DNA of 64,000 nt from Pseudonocardia parietis (lineage in GTDB: Bacteria; Actinomycetota; Actinomycetes; Mycobacteriales; Pseudonocardiaceae). The position numbers and the translations under genes were made by a program. Below the pieces are notes generated by a model. It was not told the origin of the DNA. It searched no databases and saw only the letters and a program-made list of their open reading frames with translations. The stretch covers positions 3,100,001-3,164,000 of the forward strand of contig NZ_JAGINU010000001.1 of assembly GCF_017876315.1 (NCBI RefSeq). Direction: 5' to 3'. This document shows, one piece after another, positions 1-8,405 of the stretch; positions within the stretch are counted from its first letter, which is position 1; every line of letters begins with the position of its first letter.

Positions 1-261
1 GACATGATGCCGCAGGCCAAGGGTGCACTGTGGACGAAGAAGCACCTGGTCACGACGTACGGCGTCATCAACAAGCCCGGGCTGGTCGGTGCGGTGCGGC
101 CGGACACCCGTGTCCGCGAGATCGACGGCTTGTTCCTCACCGGGGACACCGTCCGCTCCCGCGGCATCGGCATCGACAAGGCGGCCCGGACGGGCATCAC
201 CGCTGCCGAGGCCGTCCTCGGCGACCGCCTGCCGTTCTTCGCGGACACGGTGCGGTACTGA
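1..261 (+). CDS. FAD-dependent oxidoreductase, C-terminal fragment (phytoene-desaturase-like)
   Basis: The reading frame is open from the first base and stops at 259-261, so only the last 86 codons are present. The tail contains GLFLTGDTVRSRGIG followed by an Ala-rich helix, which is the C-terminal FAD-contact segment (GD motif) of amine-oxidase or phytoene-desaturase-like flavoproteins. The family is inferred from this segment alone; substrate and full domain layout lie outside the window. Confidence 0.6.
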   Translation, partial: DMMPQAKGALWTKKHLVTTYGVINKPGLVGAVRPDTRVREIDGLFLTGDTVRSRGIGIDKAARTGITAAEAVLGDRLPFFADTVRY

Positions 262-306
262 GTGAGTCCGCCGGACCGGTGACCGGGGGAGCGGTCGTGG
301 TCGAGG

Positions 307-549
307 TCAGGCTGTCTGGTCGGCGCCGAGGCGGCGGGCCTCGGTGCGCGTGATCGTCCGCGTCGTCCCGCACTGCGGGCACCGCGTCTCGAGACGGCTC
401 CGCAGCGGCAGGACCGGCACGAAGAAGAGCGTGAACCGGGTCCGGCGATGCACCAGCGACTGCGGGCCGGGGTGACCGCAGACGGCGCAGCCGAGCGCGA
501 TGAGGCCCAGCGGCCGTTCCTTGCGCGACAGCCCGAAGATGACCAGCAT
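307..549 (-). CDS. small zinc-ribbon protein
   Basis: This 80-residue protein has two Cys-x2-Cys pairs, CAVCG near residue 21 and CPQCG near residue 57, forming a zinc ribbon around a short hydrophobic stretch (FTLFFVPVLPL). I chose the ATG at 549 because the protein then begins MLVIFGLSRKERPLGL; an upstream in-frame extension to 639 is possible. Such small zinc-ribbon proteins are common in Actinobacteria and their role is unknown. It sits 18 nt downstream of the acyltransferase gene on the same strand and may be its distal operon partner. Confidence 0.65.
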   Translation of the reverse strand: MLVIFGLSRKERPLGLIALGCAVCGHPGPQSLVHRRTRFTLFFVPVLPLRSRLETRCPQCGTTRTITRTEARRLGADQTA

Positions 550-657
550 CAGATGGCCACCGGAGAACGGTCGGCCGGTCGTGGGTCGCTCACGCGCTTC
601 CTCCTCGATGTCGTCCGGCTTCCACCGTACGGACACCACCGCTCGCCGGCCGGGCTC

Positions 658-2370
658 CTACGGGCAGTGGCCGGCGTCGAAGGTGTCGACCGTCGTCTGC
701 GCGGACTCCACCGCCGAGTCGTCCGGGGTGACACCCCCGGTCGCGTTCGCCTCCGCCCGCGCGTCGTCGGCGAGTACGGCCACCGCGCCCCGGATCTCGG
801 CGGGGGCCACCCGCCGCATCTCGTCCATCGTGGCCGCGGCCTGCTCGAGGGCGGCCTGCGTCGGCTCGTCCTCGGTGTCCAGCAGGCCGTCGTAGCGGTC
901 GGACAACACGCAGTACCGGACCGGGTCCCCGGGGGCGGGGCCGGCGGGCGCCGGGCTCCTGGGGGCATCGACGACGTCTCCCTCGACCGGCGCCGCACCG
1001 GTCCCGGTCGTGGGCCCGGCGGTGTCGGTCCGGGTCCAGACGCCGAGGCCGAGCGCGGCGACGATCACCGCGACGGCGGCGATCCCGGCGGCCGCGCGGA
1101 TCCCGGCCCGCGACCTCGCGGACAGATCATGGGCGGCGGGCGTGCGGGGCAGGCGCGCCGCGACCGCGCTGCGGGCGGCGGTGGCCGGCACGGAGACGAG
1201 CTTCTCCAGTGGCCCCTGGCCGATCCATCGTCGCCAGGCCACGGCCAGGGCCAGGGCGCCGACGAGCATCGTCGCGAACAGCAGTGCGGGCCGGTCCTCC
1301 AGGGCCCCGGTGGCGAGCAGCACGAGGTGCGCGCAGTACAGGGTCAGCGCGAGGCTGCCGACCGCCGCCAGCGGTGCGAGCAGCCGCCGCAGCCTCGGCG
1401 ACCGGGTGAGTAGCAGCGCGGCACCGAGCACCGCCGCCGCTGCGCCGAGGGTGTGCAGGAGGTCGATCGGAGTGTGCGAGTGCGGGGCCGGCAGCGCGAG
1501 GTGCCACCACGTCGACAGCGGCTGGTGCTCCTCCCACAGCAGCTGCGCCGGGCCGGTCGAGTCGTCGCCCTCCTGCCCCAGACGGGCGAGCCCGCCCAGC
1601 GGGTACAGCAGGAACCAGGACACCGCACGGGACGCGACGGCCAACGCCAGCCCGCCGCCGAGCAACCACCGGGCCACCCGGCGCGAGGACAGATCCAGCC
1701 GGCCGACCGCCATCCCGGCGGTGAGATAGCCGAGGTAGACCACGACCGGGTACGCGCCCGACAGGAGGAGCTGGACGAGCACGCCCAGCGGGTCCTGGAC
1801 GATCGTGCTGAACGTCGGGTCGTCCTCGCCCGCGTACGGCAGGTCCGCACCGGCGGTCGTCATCAGCAGCAGCGGACCGAGGGCGAACACGGCGGCGGTG
1901 ATCCCGCCGAGTACCAGCGGCCCCGCGCCCAGCAGCGGTAGCGCCAGCACGAACAGCAGCCCGTAGACGGGCAGGATCCCCCAGATCCCGCTCAGGGGAG
2001 CGATGAGCCCGAGCGCGAGCCCCAGCACGAGGACGATCACCGCGCGGACCAGCAGGCCCGCCGATGCCGCGACGCGCGACCGTCCCCGTGCCCGTTCCGG
2101 TCCGCCGGAGAGGAACGCGACGCTCACGCCGGCGACGAACACGAACGTCGCCGCCGCCCGTCCGGCCGCCAGCATCGCCACGGCGGTGGGGGAGCCGTTC
2201 TCGGTCGCCTGCGGCAGCGCGTGCGTGGCGATCATCCCGATCACCGCGAGGCCCCGCGCCACGTCCACCCCGACCAGGCGCGGCCGCCGCCGGGTGGTCG
2301 GGAGACGCAGTGGGGTGGTGACATCGGTTCCCGCCGGAGGCGGGCTGTCTGCTGGTGCGGGCGCTGACAT
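658..2370 (-). CDS. multi-pass membrane acyltransferase-like protein (DUF1624/DUF418 type)
   Basis: A 570-residue membrane protein. After a cytoplasmic Pro-rich N-terminus comes GVDVARGLAVIGMIATHAL, the first transmembrane segment typical of the heparan-alpha-glucosaminide N-acetyltransferase-like (DUF1624) and DUF418 families. About ten more hydrophobic segments follow to about residue 380. A final transmembrane helix near residue 430 is followed by a Pro/Thr-rich linker and a small extracytoplasmic domain of about 110 residues with two Cys (CVLSDRYDG and the terminal CP). Families of this kind move acyl groups across membranes; the substrate here is unknown. It is divergent from padR, with 173 bp between the starts. 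Confidence 0.65.
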   Translation of the reverse strand: MSAPAPADSPPPAGTDVTTPLRLPTTRRRPRLVGVDVARGLAVIGMIATHALPQATENGSPTAVAMLAAGRAAATFVFVAGVSVAFLSGGPERARGRSRVAASAGLLVRAVIVLVLGLALGLIAPLSGIWGILPVYGLLFVLALPLLGAGPLVLGGITAAVFALGPLLLMTTAGADLPYAGEDDPTFSTIVQDPLGVLVQLLLSGAYPVVVYLGYLTAGMAVGRLDLSSRRVARWLLGGGLALAVASRAVSWFLLYPLGGLARLGQEGDDSTGPAQLLWEEHQPLSTWWHLALPAPHSHTPIDLLHTLGAAAAVLGAALLLTRSPRLRRLLAPLAAVGSLALTLYCAHLVLLATGALEDRPALLFATMLVGALALAVAWRRWIGQGPLEKLVSVPATAARSAVAARLPRTPAAHDLSARSRAGIRAAAGIAAVAVIVAALGLGVWTRTDTAGPTTGTGAAPVEGDVVDAPRSPAPAGPAPGDPVRYCVLSDRYDGLLDTEDEPTQAALEQAAATMDEMRRVAPAEIRGAVAVLADDARAEANATGGVTPDDSAVESAQTTVDTFDAGHCP

Positions 2371-2520
2371 GGCGCTGCTCCCGGATGGTTGCCGATCCCC
2401 TCCGTCTGCAGGCCCGCAGGCGGCGATGTCGACCCTGGCAGCGTCCGCGCGGCGTGTCGGTCGGGCCGGTACTAGACCGAGGTGGGGTCAACCCCACCCG
2501 GAGGTAGGGCGTGCACGTCT

Positions 2521-2538
2521 TATTCCAGTGCTAGAATA
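2521..2538. promoter_or_regulatory. palindromic operator overlapping the -10 of padR
   Basis: TATTCCAGTGCTAGAATA is an 18-bp inverted repeat (TATTC-n-AG-nn-CT-n-GAATA). It covers a -10-like TAGAAT at 2532-2537, which lies 6 nt before the GTG start of padR. This is the arrangement expected for an autorepressed, leaderless PadR gene. The palindrome and spacing are visible; PadR binding is inferred. Confidence 0.7.
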
Positions 2539-2543
2539 CTGCC

Positions 2544-3089
2544 GTGCCGGACGGGCTGACCAACGCGGACCTGGTGATGCTGGGGCTCCTGGCGGAGGAG
2601 CCGAGGCACGCCTACGACCTCGAGGTCGTGATCAGGGAACGGGGCATCCGTGAGTGGACGTCACTGGCCTTCTCGTCGGTGTACTTCGTGCTGAACCGCC
2701 TCGAGGAACGCGGCCTGGTGCGCAGTGAACGCGCCGCCGGCGGTCCGAAGGCGCGGCGCGTCTACCGGCTGACCGAGGACGGGCGCAGCGCGTGCGTCGA
2801 GGGCACCCGCCGCCTGCTCGTACAGCTCCCGCCCCGACCGGCGCCCGTGCTGGTCGGGATGGCGAACAGTGCGTTGCTCCCTGCCGACGAGTTCGTCGCG
2901 GCGTTGCAGGAGCGCCGTCGCGTCGTCACCGACAAGCTCGTCGAGCTCCGGCGAACCAGGTCCGGCCAGGAACCGGTGCCCCGGTCCGCCGCCGCGATCT
3001 TCTCGTATCACGAGGCCGAGCTGGGGGCGGAGCTCTCGTGGATCTCAGAGGTGCTCGCCGACGCACCCGGCAGTCCGGAGGAGGACTGA
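2544..3089 (+). CDS. PadR-family transcriptional repressor
   Basis: A 181-residue PadR-type protein. The N-terminal winged helix (residues 5-80) reads LGLLAEEPRHAYDLE, the usual PadR start of helix 1, and continues through FSSVYFVLNRLEERGLV, the recognition helix and wing. The C-terminal half is helical, as in the dimerisation region of PadR subfamily 2. The GTG start lies 6 nt after TAGAAT, so translation is probably leaderless. It is followed after 1 nt by the GyrI-like gene, whose ribosome-binding site lies within the padR end, so the two are one operon. PadR proteins usually repress an adjacent gene and respond to small molecules; the GyrI-like partner is the likely sensor or target. Confidence 0.88.
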   Translation: MPDGLTNADLVMLGLLAEEPRHAYDLEVVIRERGIREWTSLAFSSVYFVLNRLEERGLVRSERAAGGPKARRVYRLTEDGRSACVEGTRRLLVQLPPRPAPVLVGMANSALLPADEFVAALQERRRVVTDKLVELRRTRSGQEPVPRSAAAIFSYHEAELGAELSWISEVLADAPGSPEED

Positions 3090-3090
3090 C

Positions 3091-3729
3091 ATGTCGAACT
3101 ACGACGTCAAGAAGGCGTTCCCGCGGCTCTACTCGTCGAAGGTGGGTGAGTTCGAGATCGTCGACGTGCCGCCGTTGTCCTACTTCCAGGTCGACGGGCA
3201 CGGCGACCCCAACACGACCGAGTCGTACGCGAACGCGGTGCGGACGCTGTACACCGCCTCGTACGCCGCGCGTGCGATCGCGAAGTCGGAGCTGGGGCGG
3301 GTGCACACGGTCGCGCCGCTCGAAGGGCTGTGGAGTGCCGACGACCCGACGGTCTTCGCGTCGCGCGACAAGGCCGGCTGGGACTGGACGATGATGATCA
3401 CCCAGCCCGAGTGGATCTCGGCGGAGATCGCACATGCCGCCGTGGAAGCCGCGCGGGCGAAGGCCGCACCCGCCGTCGATCTCCTCCGGTTCGAGGAGTA
3501 CCGGGAAGGCGTGAGCGTGCAGACGCTGCACGTCGGGCCGTACGACGACGAGGGCCCCGTCCTCGCCCGGCTGCACGACGAGTACATGCCCGGCAACGGC
3601 TGGACGTGGAACGGGCGCCACCACGAGATCTACCTGTCCGACCCGCGCCGGGCCGCTCCGGACAAGCTGCGGACGGTTCTGCGCCAGCCCGTCAAGCTGG
3701 TCCGGACGGGGGTCGGCGACCCGGCGTGA
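3091..3729 (+). CDS. GyrI-like small-molecule-binding domain protein
   Basis: A 212-residue stand-alone GyrI-like protein (SOUL/AraC-effector-binding superfamily). Recognisable pieces are PPLSYFQVDGHGDPN near residue 29, the central TMMITQPEWIS strand and the closing HVGPYDDEGP and HHEIYLSDPRR, which match the conserved YKKLYTIDF-type module seen in TipAS/GyrI relatives. The ATG at 3091 has GGAGGAG at 3077-3083, inside padR. Members of the family bind, and some hydrolyse, small ligands. The one-nucleotide gap to padR suggests it works with that repressor in a drug or metabolite response. Confidence 0.8.
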   Translation: MSNYDVKKAFPRLYSSKVGEFEIVDVPPLSYFQVDGHGDPNTTESYANAVRTLYTASYAARAIAKSELGRVHTVAPLEGLWSADDPTVFASRDKAGWDWTMMITQPEWISAEIAHAAVEAARAKAAPAVDLLRFEEYREGVSVQTLHVGPYDDEGPVLARLHDEYMPGNGWTWNGRHHEIYLSDPRRAAPDKLRTVLRQPVKLVRTGVGDPA

Positions 3730-3857
3730 CCGGGCAGGTCGCGCCACTGCGGGAACTGCTCGGCGATGAGGGCGTGGACCAGCGCGGCGTCGATCGGCAT
3801 CGCGGGATCGTCCCGGAACCGGGGAGCGGAACGACATCGGGTTTGCGCGGTGGCTGT

Positions 3858-3871
3858 GGCACGATCGTGCC
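3858..3871. promoter_or_regulatory. perfect 14-bp palindrome abutting the araC-type start
   Basis: GGCACGATCGTGCC is a perfect inverted repeat ending one base before the GTG start at 3872. Its CACGAT could act as a weak -10 six nt from the start. An autoregulatory operator is possible; at this GC content a 14-mer palindrome could also be coincidence. Confidence 0.35.
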
Positions 3872-4345
3872 GTGACCAGCCGCGATGACCAGCGCCTGCG
3901 CGACCTGGCCCGCCTGCGCCGGATCCGCGACCGGATCGACCGCGAGTACGCCCGGCCGCTCGACGTCGAGGCGCTCGCCCGCGGCGAGCACATGTCCGCG
4001 GGGCACCTGTCGCGCGAGTTCCGCCGGGCCTACGGCGAGTCGCCCTACAGCTATCTCATGACCCGGCGGGTCGAGCGCGCGATGACGCTGCTGCGCCGCG
4101 GCGACCTGTCGGTCACCGAGGTGTGTTTCGCCGTCGGCTGCTCGTCGCTGGGCACGTTCAGCACCCGGTTCACCGAGCTCGTCGGGATGCCGCCGAGCGT
4201 GTTCAAGCGGAAGTCCGCAGCGAGCGAGCAGGCGAGCGAGCCATCAGCGCCGGGGACGGAAGGCATCCCGGCGTGCGTCGCGAAACAGGTCACCAGACCG
4301 GTCAGGAATCGAGAAGCCCGGGAACGGGCCTCCTCCCTAGCGTGA
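3872..4345 (+). CDS. AraC-family transcriptional regulator, HTH-only form
   Basis: A 157-residue protein made almost entirely of an AraC-type double helix-turn-helix. The first HTH is around LDVEALARGEHMSAGHLSRE (residues 30-49) and the second around LSVTEVCFAVGCSSLGTFS (residues 76-94), ending in the classic F-x-P-like VGMPPSVFK. There is no N-terminal effector domain, so sensing must come from a partner. The stop overlaps an in-frame GTG of the following VOC gene (GTGA at 4342-4345), so the two are probably co-translated. Confidence 0.82.
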   Translation: MTSRDDQRLRDLARLRRIRDRIDREYARPLDVEALARGEHMSAGHLSREFRRAYGESPYSYLMTRRVERAMTLLRRGDLSVTEVCFAVGCSSLGTFSTRFTELVGMPPSVFKRKSAASEQASEPSAPGTEGIPACVAKQVTRPVRNREARERASSLA

Positions 4346-4350
4346 ACGCC

Positions 4351-4761
4351 ATGGACATCACCATTCACTCGAGCTTCCTCCCGCACACCGACCCCGAGGC
4401 GTCGCTGGCCTTCTACCGCGACGCGCTCGGCTTCGAGGTCCGCCTCGACGTCGGCTACGAGGACATGCGCTGGATCACCGTCGGCCCGGCAGGCCAGCCC
4501 GCGGTCTCGATCGTCCTCGCGCCGCCCGCGGCGGACCCGGGCATCACCGACGAGGAACGCCGCGTCGTCACCGAGATGATGGCCAAGGGCACCCACTCGG
4601 CGATCCTGCTGGCCAGCCCCGATCTCGACACCGCGTTCGACAAGGTGCAGGCGAGCGGGGCGGAGGTCGTGCAGGAGCCGATGGACCAGCCGTACGGCGT
4701 GCGCGACTGCGCCTTCCGCGATCCCGCGGGCAACATGGTCCGCATCCAGGAGCGGGCCTGA
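4351..4761 (+). CDS. VOC (glyoxalase/bleomycin-resistance fold) protein
   Basis: A 136-residue vicinal-oxygen-chelate protein. Two beta-alpha-beta-beta-beta modules are visible: ITIHSSFLPHTDPEASLAFY with LGFEVRLDV, and the second half ending VRDCAFRDPAGNMVRIQE. These proteins act as metal-dependent enzymes or bind small toxic molecules. The ATG at 4351 gives the usual MDITIH start; the GTG at 4342 overlaps the araC stop and would add three residues. Coupling to an AraC regulator suggests an inducible resistance or detoxification unit. The metal ligands are not fully conserved by eye, so binding without catalysis is possible. Confidence 0.8.
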   Translation: MDITIHSSFLPHTDPEASLAFYRDALGFEVRLDVGYEDMRWITVGPAGQPAVSIVLAPPAADPGITDEERRVVTEMMAKGTHSAILLASPDLDTAFDKVQASGAEVVQEPMDQPYGVRDCAFRDPAGNMVRIQERA

Positions 4762-4853
4762 GGATCACGTCCGCCGGCCGCCCCGCGTAACGGCGAGGGT
4801 GGCCGGCGTCGACGGAGTACCGGATGCATCGCACGACGACGGGGGAAACATCG

Positions 4854-7232
4854 ATGAGCACGGCCGCCCAGCACGCCGCCGACAGTCACGACCTGATCCG
4901 TGTGCACGGCGCGCGGGAGAACAACCTCTGCGACGTCGACGTGGAACTGCCGAAGCGGCGGCTGACCGTGTTCACCGGGGTCTCCGGCTCCGGGAAGAGC
5001 TCGCTGGTCTTCGCGACGATCGCCGCCGAGTCCCAGCGGATGATCAACGAGACATACAGCACCTTCGTCCAGGGCTTCATGCCGACCCTGGCCCGGCCCG
5101 ACGTCGACGTCCTCGACGGCCTGACCACCGCCATCATCGTCGACCAGGAACGGATGGGCGGTGACGTCCGGTCCACGGTGGGCACCGCGACCGATGTCGG
5201 TGCGCTGCTGCGGATCCTGTTCAGCCGCATCGGGCAGCCGCACGTCGGGTCGGCGAAGGCGTTCTCGTTCAACGTCGCCTCGATCAGCGGGTCCGGCGCG
5301 GTGACCATCGAGAAGGGCGGGCGCTCCACCAAGGAACGGCGCAGCTTCGAGATCATCGGTGGCGCGTGCCCCCGCTGCGAGGGCCGCGGGAACGTCTCCG
5401 ACTTCGACCTGACCGCGTTGTTCGACGACAGCAAGTCGATCAGCGAGGGCGCGCTGACGATCCCGAACTACTCGGTCGACGGCTGGTACGGCCGGATCTT
5501 CTCGAGCTCCGGCTTCTTCCCCGGCGACAAGCCGATCCGGAACTTCACGAAGCCGCAGATGGACGCGCTGCTCTACAAGGAGCCGACCCGGATCAAGGTC
5601 GACGGCGTCAACGTCACCTTCGAGGGGCTGATCCCGCGGATCGAGAAGTCGTTCCTGTCCAAGGACCGCGAGGCGATGCAGCCGCACATCCGCGCGTTCG
5701 TGGACCGGGCGATCGTCTTCCGGACCTGCCCGGACTGCGACGGCACCCGGCTGTCCGAGCTCGCGCGCTCGTCGAAGATCAACGGCATCAACATCGCCGA
5801 CGCCAGCGCGATGCAGATCAGCGACCTCGCGGAGTGGGCGCGTGGTCTCGACGAGCCCTCGGTCGCTCCGTTGCTGACCTCGCTGCGCGAGACCCTGGAC
5901 TCGTTCGTCGAGATCGGACTGGGATACCTGAGCCTGAACCGGCCGTCCGGTTCGCTCTCCGGCGGCGAGGCCCAGCGCACGAAGATGATCCGGCACCTCG
6001 GGTCGTCGCTGACCGACGTCACCTACGTGTTCGACGAGCCCACCATCGGGCTGCACCCGCACGACATCGCACGCATGAACGACCTGCTGCTGCGGCTGCG
6101 GGACAAGGGGAACACCGTGCTCGTCGTCGAGCACAAGCCGGAGACGATCGCGATCGGCGACCACGTCGTCGACCTCGGTCCCGGTGCGGGTGCCGACGGC
6201 GGCCGGGTCGTCTACGAGGGGACGGTCGACGGGCTGCGCTCCAGCGGCACGGTCACCGGCAGGCACCTCGACGACCGGGCGTCGCTGAAGGAGACCCTGC
6301 GGGAGCCGAAGGGCCACCTCGAGGTCCGCCGGGCGAACAGCCACAACCTGCGCGACGTCGACGTCGACGTCCCGCTCGGCGTGCTGACCGTCGTCACCGG
6401 CGTGGCCGGGTCCGGCAAGAGCTCGCTGATCCACGGCTCGATCGCGGGCCGGGACGGCATCGTCGTGATCGACCAGGGCGCGATCAAGGGATCACGGCGC
6501 AGCAACCCGGCCACCTACACCGGACTGCTGGAGCCGATCCGCAAGGCCTTTGCCAAGGCGAACGGGGTGAAGCCCGCGCTGTTCAGCGCCAACTCCGAGG
6601 GTGCCTGCCCGAACTGCAACGGCGCGGGCGTCGTCTACACCGACCTGGCGATGATGGCCGGTGTCGCCACCCCCTGCGAGGTGTGCGAGGGGAAGCGGTT
6701 CGACGCGTCGGTGCTGGAGTACACCTTCGGCGGCGGTGAGAACGCCAAGGACATCAGCGAGGTGCTCGCCATGTCGGTGGCCGAGGCCGAGAAGTTCTTC
6801 GGCGCCGGCGAGGCACGCACGCCGTCCGCGCACAAGATCCTCGAGCGGCTCGCCGACGTCGGCCTCGGCTACATCAAGCTCGGCCAGCCGCTCACCACAC
6901 TGTCCGGTGGCGAGCGGCAGCGGCTGAAGCTGGCGGTGCACCTGGGGGAGTCCGGTGGCGTCTATGTCCTCGACGAGCCGACCACCGGCCTGCACCTCGC
7001 CGACGTCGAACAGCTGCTCGCGCTGCTGGACCGGCTCGTCGACTCCGGCAAGTCGGTGATCGTCATCGAGCACCACCAGGCCGTGATGGCGCACGCGGAC
7101 CGGATCATCGACCTCGGTCCGGGCGCCGGGCACGACGGCGGGAAGGTGGTGTTCGAGGGGACGCCGGCCGAGCTCGTCGCGGACCGGTCGACGCTCACCG
7201 GGCAGCACCTGGCCGAGTACGTGGGGGCGTGA
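4854..7232 (+). CDS. UvrA-like ABC ATPase (class II, DrrC-type), no UvrB-interaction function evident
   Basis: A 792-residue tandem ABC ATPase. Walker A boxes are TGVSGSGKSSL (residue 41) and TGVAGSGKSSL (near 520). Signature motifs are SGSLSGGEAQRTKM and TTLSGGERQRLKL; Walker B motifs are VFDEPTIGLHP and VLDEPTTGLHL. Zinc-finger Cys pairs include CPRCEGRG, CPDCDG, CPNCNG and CEVCEG. At about 790 residues it is shorter than housekeeping UvrA (about 950), matching the UvrA2/DrrC class linked to tolerance of DNA-binding drugs. The ATG at 4854 has GGGGGA upstream; an in-frame ATG at 4824 lacks one. It ends 4 bp before the convergent phosphotransferase gene. Confidence 0.85.
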   Translation: MSTAAQHAADSHDLIRVHGARENNLCDVDVELPKRRLTVFTGVSGSGKSSLVFATIAAESQRMINETYSTFVQGFMPTLARPDVDVLDGLTTAIIVDQERMGGDVRSTVGTATDVGALLRILFSRIGQPHVGSAKAFSFNVASISGSGAVTIEKGGRSTKERRSFEIIGGACPRCEGRGNVSDFDLTALFDDSKSISEGALTIPNYSVDGWYGRIFSSSGFFPGDKPIRNFTKPQMDALLYKEPTRIKVDGVNVTFEGLIPRIEKSFLSKDREAMQPHIRAFVDRAIVFRTCPDCDGTRLSELARSSKINGINIADASAMQISDLAEWARGLDEPSVAPLLTSLRETLDSFVEIGLGYLSLNRPSGSLSGGEAQRTKMIRHLGSSLTDVTYVFDEPTIGLHPHDIARMNDLLLRLRDKGNTVLVVEHKPETIAIGDHVVDLGPGAGADGGRVVYEGTVDGLRSSGTVTGRHLDDRASLKETLREPKGHLEVRRANSHNLRDVDVDVPLGVLTVVTGVAGSGKSSLIHGSIAGRDGIVVIDQGAIKGSRRSNPATYTGLLEPIRKAFAKANGVKPALFSANSEGACPNCNGAGVVYTDLAMMAGVATPCEVCEGKRFDASVLEYTFGGGENAKDISEVLAMSVAEAEKFFGAGEARTPSAHKILERLADVGLGYIKLGQPLTTLSGGERQRLKLAVHLGESGGVYVLDEPTTGLHLADVEQLLALLDRLVDSGKSVIVIEHHQAVMAHADRIIDLGPGAGHDGGKVVFEGTPAELVADRSTLTGQHLAEYVGA

Positions 7233-7236
7233 GACC

Positions 7237-8211
7237 TCAGCTCTCCAGGTCGGTCAGCGTCTGCAGCAGTCCTTCCCAGGCGGTACGGCTGTCGGCGTCG
7301 TCGGCGTGCGGGTTGCGGAACCAGCGCAGGAACTCGCCCAGGTCGGCCAGTCCCCAGCGCAGCCGGTAGAGCTCCAGCGCGTGCCGTTGCGGCTCGTATC
7401 CCGTCGCGTCGGTGTACGCCGACAGGTCCCCGCCGACGACGGCGAGGTCCCGTTCCGGCACGCCCAGCCCGACCGTGTCCCAGTCGATCAGCAGCTGCCC
7501 GCCGTCGACGTCGAGCAGGTTGCCCGGATGCGGTTCCCCGTGTGTGACGACGGTCGGGCGCCCGGAGGCACCCAGCTGGTGGATCAACGCGTCGGCATCG
7601 GTGAGCCGGTTCCGGATCGTCGTCGCGTGCGTGACGACGGCCTGGCGGGCCGGCTCCGAGAACGGGCCACCGCTCCAGGAGACGTCCTGACCGGCGAGCG
7701 CCTCCTCGATCACCACCCGGTCCGGGACGTCCGGCGTGTGCACCGGGGCGCCGTCCGGTTCCGGTGCCGTGTGCAGCTCGGCCAGCATGGTGAGCAGGTG
7801 GTCGCGGTCGGCGGGGGGCAGCTCGGAGTAGAAGTCCCGGCTGCTCGTGACCTCGACGTGGGCGAACAGCGTCAGCGCCCACCGGCCGTCGAGGTCGGTC
7901 ACCGGCTCCCCGGCCGGCGAGGGTTCCGGGGCGAGGACGAAGTGCAGCCCACCGGCGCGCAGCGCGGTCGTGGTGCGCATCGCCGCCCGGTATCCCACCA
8001 GCGCGGCGGCCGCGGTGGCGCCGCACTGCGGCTTGTCGGTCAGGTCGGAGATCTTCACGAACCACCGCCTTCCGTCCGCGCCGGTCGCCTCCCAGTGGTA
8101 GTCACCGAAGCCGACCGCGAGGTAGTGCAGCTCCCGGGCGTCGATCCCGTGATGGCGGGTCAGGGCGGATCGGACGTCGCCGTCGTCGAACCCGGTCGGC
8201 CGCTGCTCCAT
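7237..8211 (-). CDS. aminoglycoside-phosphotransferase-fold kinase (APH family)
   Basis: A 324-residue APH/choline-kinase-fold protein. The catalytic loop is VVTHGEPHPGNLL (HGE in place of the commoner HGD) and the metal-binding motif is LIDWDTVGLG. The N-terminal lobe includes RWFVKISDL with the ATP-contacting Lys. The length suits the spectinomycin- or viomycin-phosphotransferase branch, but many members act on sugars or metabolites, so the substrate cannot be assigned. It is convergent with the UvrA-like gene and points away from the universal stress protein. Confidence 0.8.
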   Translation of the reverse strand: MEQRPTGFDDGDVRSALTRHHGIDARELHYLAVGFGDYHWEATGADGRRWFVKISDLTDKPQCGATAAAALVGYRAAMRTTTALRAGGLHFVLAPEPSPAGEPVTDLDGRWALTLFAHVEVTSSRDFYSELPPADRDHLLTMLAELHTAPEPDGAPVHTPDVPDRVVIEEALAGQDVSWSGGPFSEPARQAVVTHATTIRNRLTDADALIHQLGASGRPTVVTHGEPHPGNLLDVDGGQLLIDWDTVGLGVPERDLAVVGGDLSAYTDATGYEPQRHALELYRLRWGLADLGEFLRWFRNPHADDADSRTAWEGLLQTLTDLES

Positions 8212-8269
8212 GCGGGCGATCCTCTCGCGCCCACGACCGGATCGGCCACCCGGTCGACGGGACGGGCGC

Positions 8270-8371
8270 TCAACCGGGCGACGGGCGGGTACGCGACCGC
8301 CGCGACCGGAGCAGCAGGTACACCGCGAACCCCGCCTGGACGACGACGTAGCAGGTCGCGAACGGCAGCAT
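8270..8371 (-). CDS. possible small single-span membrane protein
   Basis: A 33-codon ORF downstream of the universal stress protein gene. It encodes a hydrophobic stretch (FATCYVVVQAGFAVYLLL) followed by a basic tail (RSRRSRTRPSPG), the layout of an N-out/C-in small membrane protein. GTG at 8374 or ATG at 8371 could start it. No clear ribosome-binding site is seen, and no family is recognised. Confidence 0.25.
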   Translation of the reverse strand: MLPFATCYVVVQAGFAVYLLLRSRRSRTRPSPG

Positions 8372-8405
8372 CACCAGCCCGGCACACGCCGTACGCCGGT
8401 CGCGA

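Noticed and set aside
4455..6434. Minus-strand 659-codon ORF
   Set aside because: Antisense shadow of the UvrA-like ATPase gene, with no start signal or family match.
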